From: Pseudomonas sp. B33.4
GTDB lineage: Bacteria > Pseudomonadota > Gammaproteobacteria > Pseudomonadales > Pseudomonadaceae
DNA length: 64,000 bases
Assembly (NCBI RefSeq): GCF_034555375.1
Contig: NZ_CP140706.1
Location: forward strand, 1,417,001 to 1,481,000
Reading direction: 5' to 3'
Part shown: in pieces, positions 62,136 through 64,000 of the stretch
How positions within the stretch are numbered: the stretch's first letter is position 1
Layout: every line of letters begins with the position of its first letter
Notes under the pieces: generated by a model
The model's input: only the letters and a program-made list of their open reading frames with translations
Told to the model about the DNA's origin: nothing
The model's database searches: none
Made by a program: the position numbers and the translations under genes

Positions 62136-63353
62136 ATGTCCGTTACTGCACCTGCCACCAAGCCCGCGCCCGATCACCACGCCCAGTTCATCGAGCTGCT
62201 GCAAACCAGTCTCGAACAGAACGGCTTCATCAAACTGGTGCTGGCCAAGTACGTCGGTGAAGAGGCGGAACTGCAGCGGGTCATCATCAAAGCGGTGACG
62301 GTCAAAGCGCAGCCGAATCTGTCTTTCGTCTATCGCTACAAAACCCGCGACATCACCAAAAACCTGCCTTTGGTTGAAGGTGTGGCGGCGATTGCCGAGT
62401 TGTTGCCGGCCTCGTTCAAAAATGCGCATTTACTCGCGGTGACTGACGAAGCCCAGCTTGAATACAGCAAAAAGGGCAAGTCTTCGCTGTTCAAGAGCAA
62501 ACCTCAGCAATTGCGCGAAGCGCCGTCTGCCGAACACAATCGTGAGAAAAACCGTTATCTCGACCTGAGCCGACCGTTCCTCAAAGACTTGGGTGTGACC
62601 AACGCGCAACATGAGCTGATCCCGGCGATGTCGCGCAAGTGGAAGCAGATCAACAAGTTCATCGAAGTGTTCAGCCATGCCCTGACCTCGTCGCCGTTGG
62701 CGCTGGACCAACCGGTACGTGTGGCGGATTTCGGCTCGGGCAAGGGTTACCTGACGTTCGCCATTCACGATTACCTGCGCAACACCTTGAAGGCCGAGGG
62801 CGAGGTCACTGGCGTTGAGTTGCGTGAGGAAATGGTCAACCTGTGCAACGCCGCCGCGGCGAAGCTCGATCACCCGGGGCTGGTGTTCAAGTGCGGTGAC
62901 GTGCGCAGCGTGGCGCCAAGCGAGCTGGATGTGATGATCGCCCTGCATGCCTGCGACATCGCCACTGACTACGCGATCCACACCGGCATCCGTTCAGGCG
63001 CGTCGATCATCATGTGCTCGCCGTGCTGCCACAAACAGATCCGCCTGCAGATCCAGAGCCCGGCGCTGCTCAAACCGATGTTGCAATACGGTTTGCACCT
63101 CGGTCAGCAAGCGGAAATGGTCACCGATAGCTTGCGTGCGCTGTTCCTGGAAGCCTGCGGATACGAGACCAAAGTGTTCGAGTTTATTTCGCTGGATCAC
63201 ACCAACAAGAACAAGATGATTCTCGCGGTAAAACGCGCCGAGCCGGTCGACCCGGCTCAGCTGTTGGTGAAGATCGAAGAGTTGAAGGCTTTCTACCACA
63301 TCAGCGAGCACTGCCTGGAAACCCTGCTGCGCGCTGACGGCTACCTGGCCTGA
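62136..63353 (+). CDS. SAM-dependent methyltransferase, GSTCD/METTL25-like
   Basis: 405 residues. The N-terminal 170 residues form a domain of unknown role; the methyltransferase follows with motif I VADFGSGKGYLTFAIHDYL near residue 200, VTGVELREEMVNLC, and the unusual VMIALHACDIATDYAIHTGI and MCSPCCHKQIR, with a conserved Cys-Cys-His, found in relatives of TRMT13 and METTL25. Substrate is likely RNA or a protein, but not known. Monocistronic, between repeat cluster C and a REP doublet. Confidence 0.85.
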   Translation: MSVTAPATKPAPDHHAQFIELLQTSLEQNGFIKLVLAKYVGEEAELQRVIIKAVTVKAQPNLSFVYRYKTRDITKNLPLVEGVAAIAELLPASFKNAHLLAVTDEAQLEYSKKGKSSLFKSKPQQLREAPSAEHNREKNRYLDLSRPFLKDLGVTNAQHELIPAMSRKWKQINKFIEVFSHALTSSPLALDQPVRVADFGSGKGYLTFAIHDYLRNTLKAEGEVTGVELREEMVNLCNAAAAKLDHPGLVFKCGDVRSVAPSELDVMIALHACDIATDYAIHTGIRSGASIIMCSPCCHKQIRLQIQSPALLKPMLQYGLHLGQQAEMVTDSLRALFLEACGYETKVFEFISLDHTNKNKMILAVKRAEPVDPAQLLVKIEELKAFYHISEHCLETLLRADGYLA

Positions 63354-63362
63354 CACAAAACC

Positions 63363-63468
63363 CTGTGGGAGCGACGGTGCGACGATTCGACTTGCTCGCG
63401 AAAGCGGACTGACAGTCAACGATGATGTTGGCTGTTACGGACCCTTCGCGAGCAGGCTCGCTCCCACA
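63363..63468. repeat. REP doublet (family TGTGGGAGCGAGCC), left arm interrupted
   Basis: Left arm (TGTGGGAGCGA ... CTTGCTCGCGAA) carries an insertion of about 16 bp compared with the right arm at 63445-63468. The right arm is part of the EamA-type reading frame. Confidence 0.75.
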
Positions 63469-64000
63469 TGGGGTTTGATGGCGGTCTTGCGACCGAGCAT
63501 GACGGTGGCAATCACGCCGCAGGCAAACACCCAGGTAATCGGCTCGACGTGTTCACCAAAAAACAGCGCCGAAAATGCGATGGTGAAGAAGATCTGCAGC
63601 AACTGGACCTGACTGACCCGGGAAATCCCGCCCATGGCCAGCCCCGCGTACCAAGCGAAAAATCCGAGAAACTGCGAAAACAAGGCCACGTAACCAAACG
63701 CCCACCACGTCTTGGTCGATACCGCCCCTTGATGCTGCAGCGCCAGATACAGCACCGGCCCGATCAACAGCGGCGTCGACAATACCAGCGCCCAGCAGAT
63801 CACTTGCCAGCCACCCATCTCCTTGGCCAACCGTCCGCCTTCGGCATAACCCAGTCCACCGACGGCAATCGCGCCGAGCATCAGCAAATCACCCGCCTGA
63901 ATGCTGCCGGCCCCGGTATACAACGCATAACCGAGCACCAACGCACTGCCCAAAGCCGCGCAAGCCCAGAATGCTTTTGACGGACGCTCATGGGACAGCC
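63435..64000 (-). CDS. EamA/DMT-family transporter (N-terminus beyond window)
   Basis: The frame is open from the right edge (LSHERPSKAFWACAALGSALVLGYAL) to the stop at 63435, so about the C-terminal 188 residues are seen. Membrane segments and the repeats YVALFSQFLGFFAWYAGLAMGGISRVSQVQLLQIFFTIAFSALFFGEHV are typical of EamA drug/metabolite carriers. The last residues, PHVGASLLAKGP, are encoded by the right arm of a REP doublet, so the gene has lost or moved its original stop. Substrate unknown. Confidence 0.87.
   Translation of the reverse strand, partial: LSHERPSKAFWACAALGSALVLGYALYTGAGSIQAGDLLMLGAIAVGGLGYAEGGRLAKEMGGWQVICWALVLSTPLLIGPVLYLALQHQGAVSTKTWWAFGYVALFSQFLGFFAWYAGLAMGGISRVSQVQLLQIFFTIAFSALFFGEHVEPITWVFACGVIATVMLGRKTAIKPHVGASLLAKGP

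Overview
The window looks like a chromosomal segment of a fluorescent pseudomonad (Pseudomonas fluorescens / P. koreensis group). The evidence is GC-rich, closely packed genes, a braCDEFG branched-chain amino-acid transporter, a complete pca (protocatechuate) cluster under a PcaR-type regulator, an Emh/Ttg/Mex-type RND pump with its TetR repressor, the cytochrome cbb3 subunit CcoM, and 15 REP-doublet (REPIN-like) elements between genes. No rRNA, tRNA, CRISPR array, prophage or insertion sequence was recognised.

Layout. 1-2.2 kb: a cut-off lipoprotein, a short-chain dehydrogenase and a divergent LysR regulator. 2.2-4.7 kb: a four-gene bufferin-type RiPP operon on the minus strand (Cys-containing DUF2282 precursor, DUF692/MNIO enzyme, DUF2063 partner, DoxX protein), probably for copper handling. 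5-10 kb: the braC-braDEFG high-affinity amino-acid importer. 10.3-13.2 kb: a DUF2288 protein and a 732-residue FtsZ/tubulin-superfamily protein that keeps the T1, T3, T4 and T7 nucleotide loops. 13.3-22.2 kb: a hydroxyacid dehydrogenase, a MucR-type MHYT-GGDEF-EAL protein, a YkgJ protein, an MFS carrier and RapA. 22.3-25.3 kb: two very small genes (one is ccoM behind an ANR-type box), a 1.1-kb nest of repeats, and the phosphate transporter PitA.

26.5-37.6 kb is the metabolic centre: pcaR, pcaK, pcaIJF, pcaHG, pcaT and pcaBDC. Together they encode uptake of 4-hydroxybenzoate and conversion of protocatechuate to succinyl-CoA and acetyl-CoA. Three PcaR-like operators share one geometry (two 9-bp cores separated by 10 bp), and a fourth, single box lies upstream of an OprD-family porin at 38.7-40.0 kb, which suggests the porin belongs to the same regulon. 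Crc/Hfq-like A-rich motifs precede pcaK, pcaH and pcaT.

40.4-47.1 kb carries emhCBA and divergent emhR with an operator lying on the promoter. 47.6-50.2 kb is an arsR-MFS-xenB operon. 50.3-64 kb has acpH, olsBA (ornithine lipid synthesis), an acyl-CoA dehydrogenase-like protein, a serine hydrolase with a small coupled partner, yceI-cls, bglX, lemA with two TPM-domain genes, a methyltransferase, and an EamA transporter cut by the window end whose C-terminus is encoded by a REP element.

The two most interesting items are the bufferin operon and the FtsZ-like protein. All assignments come from reading motifs by eye; no database search was run.
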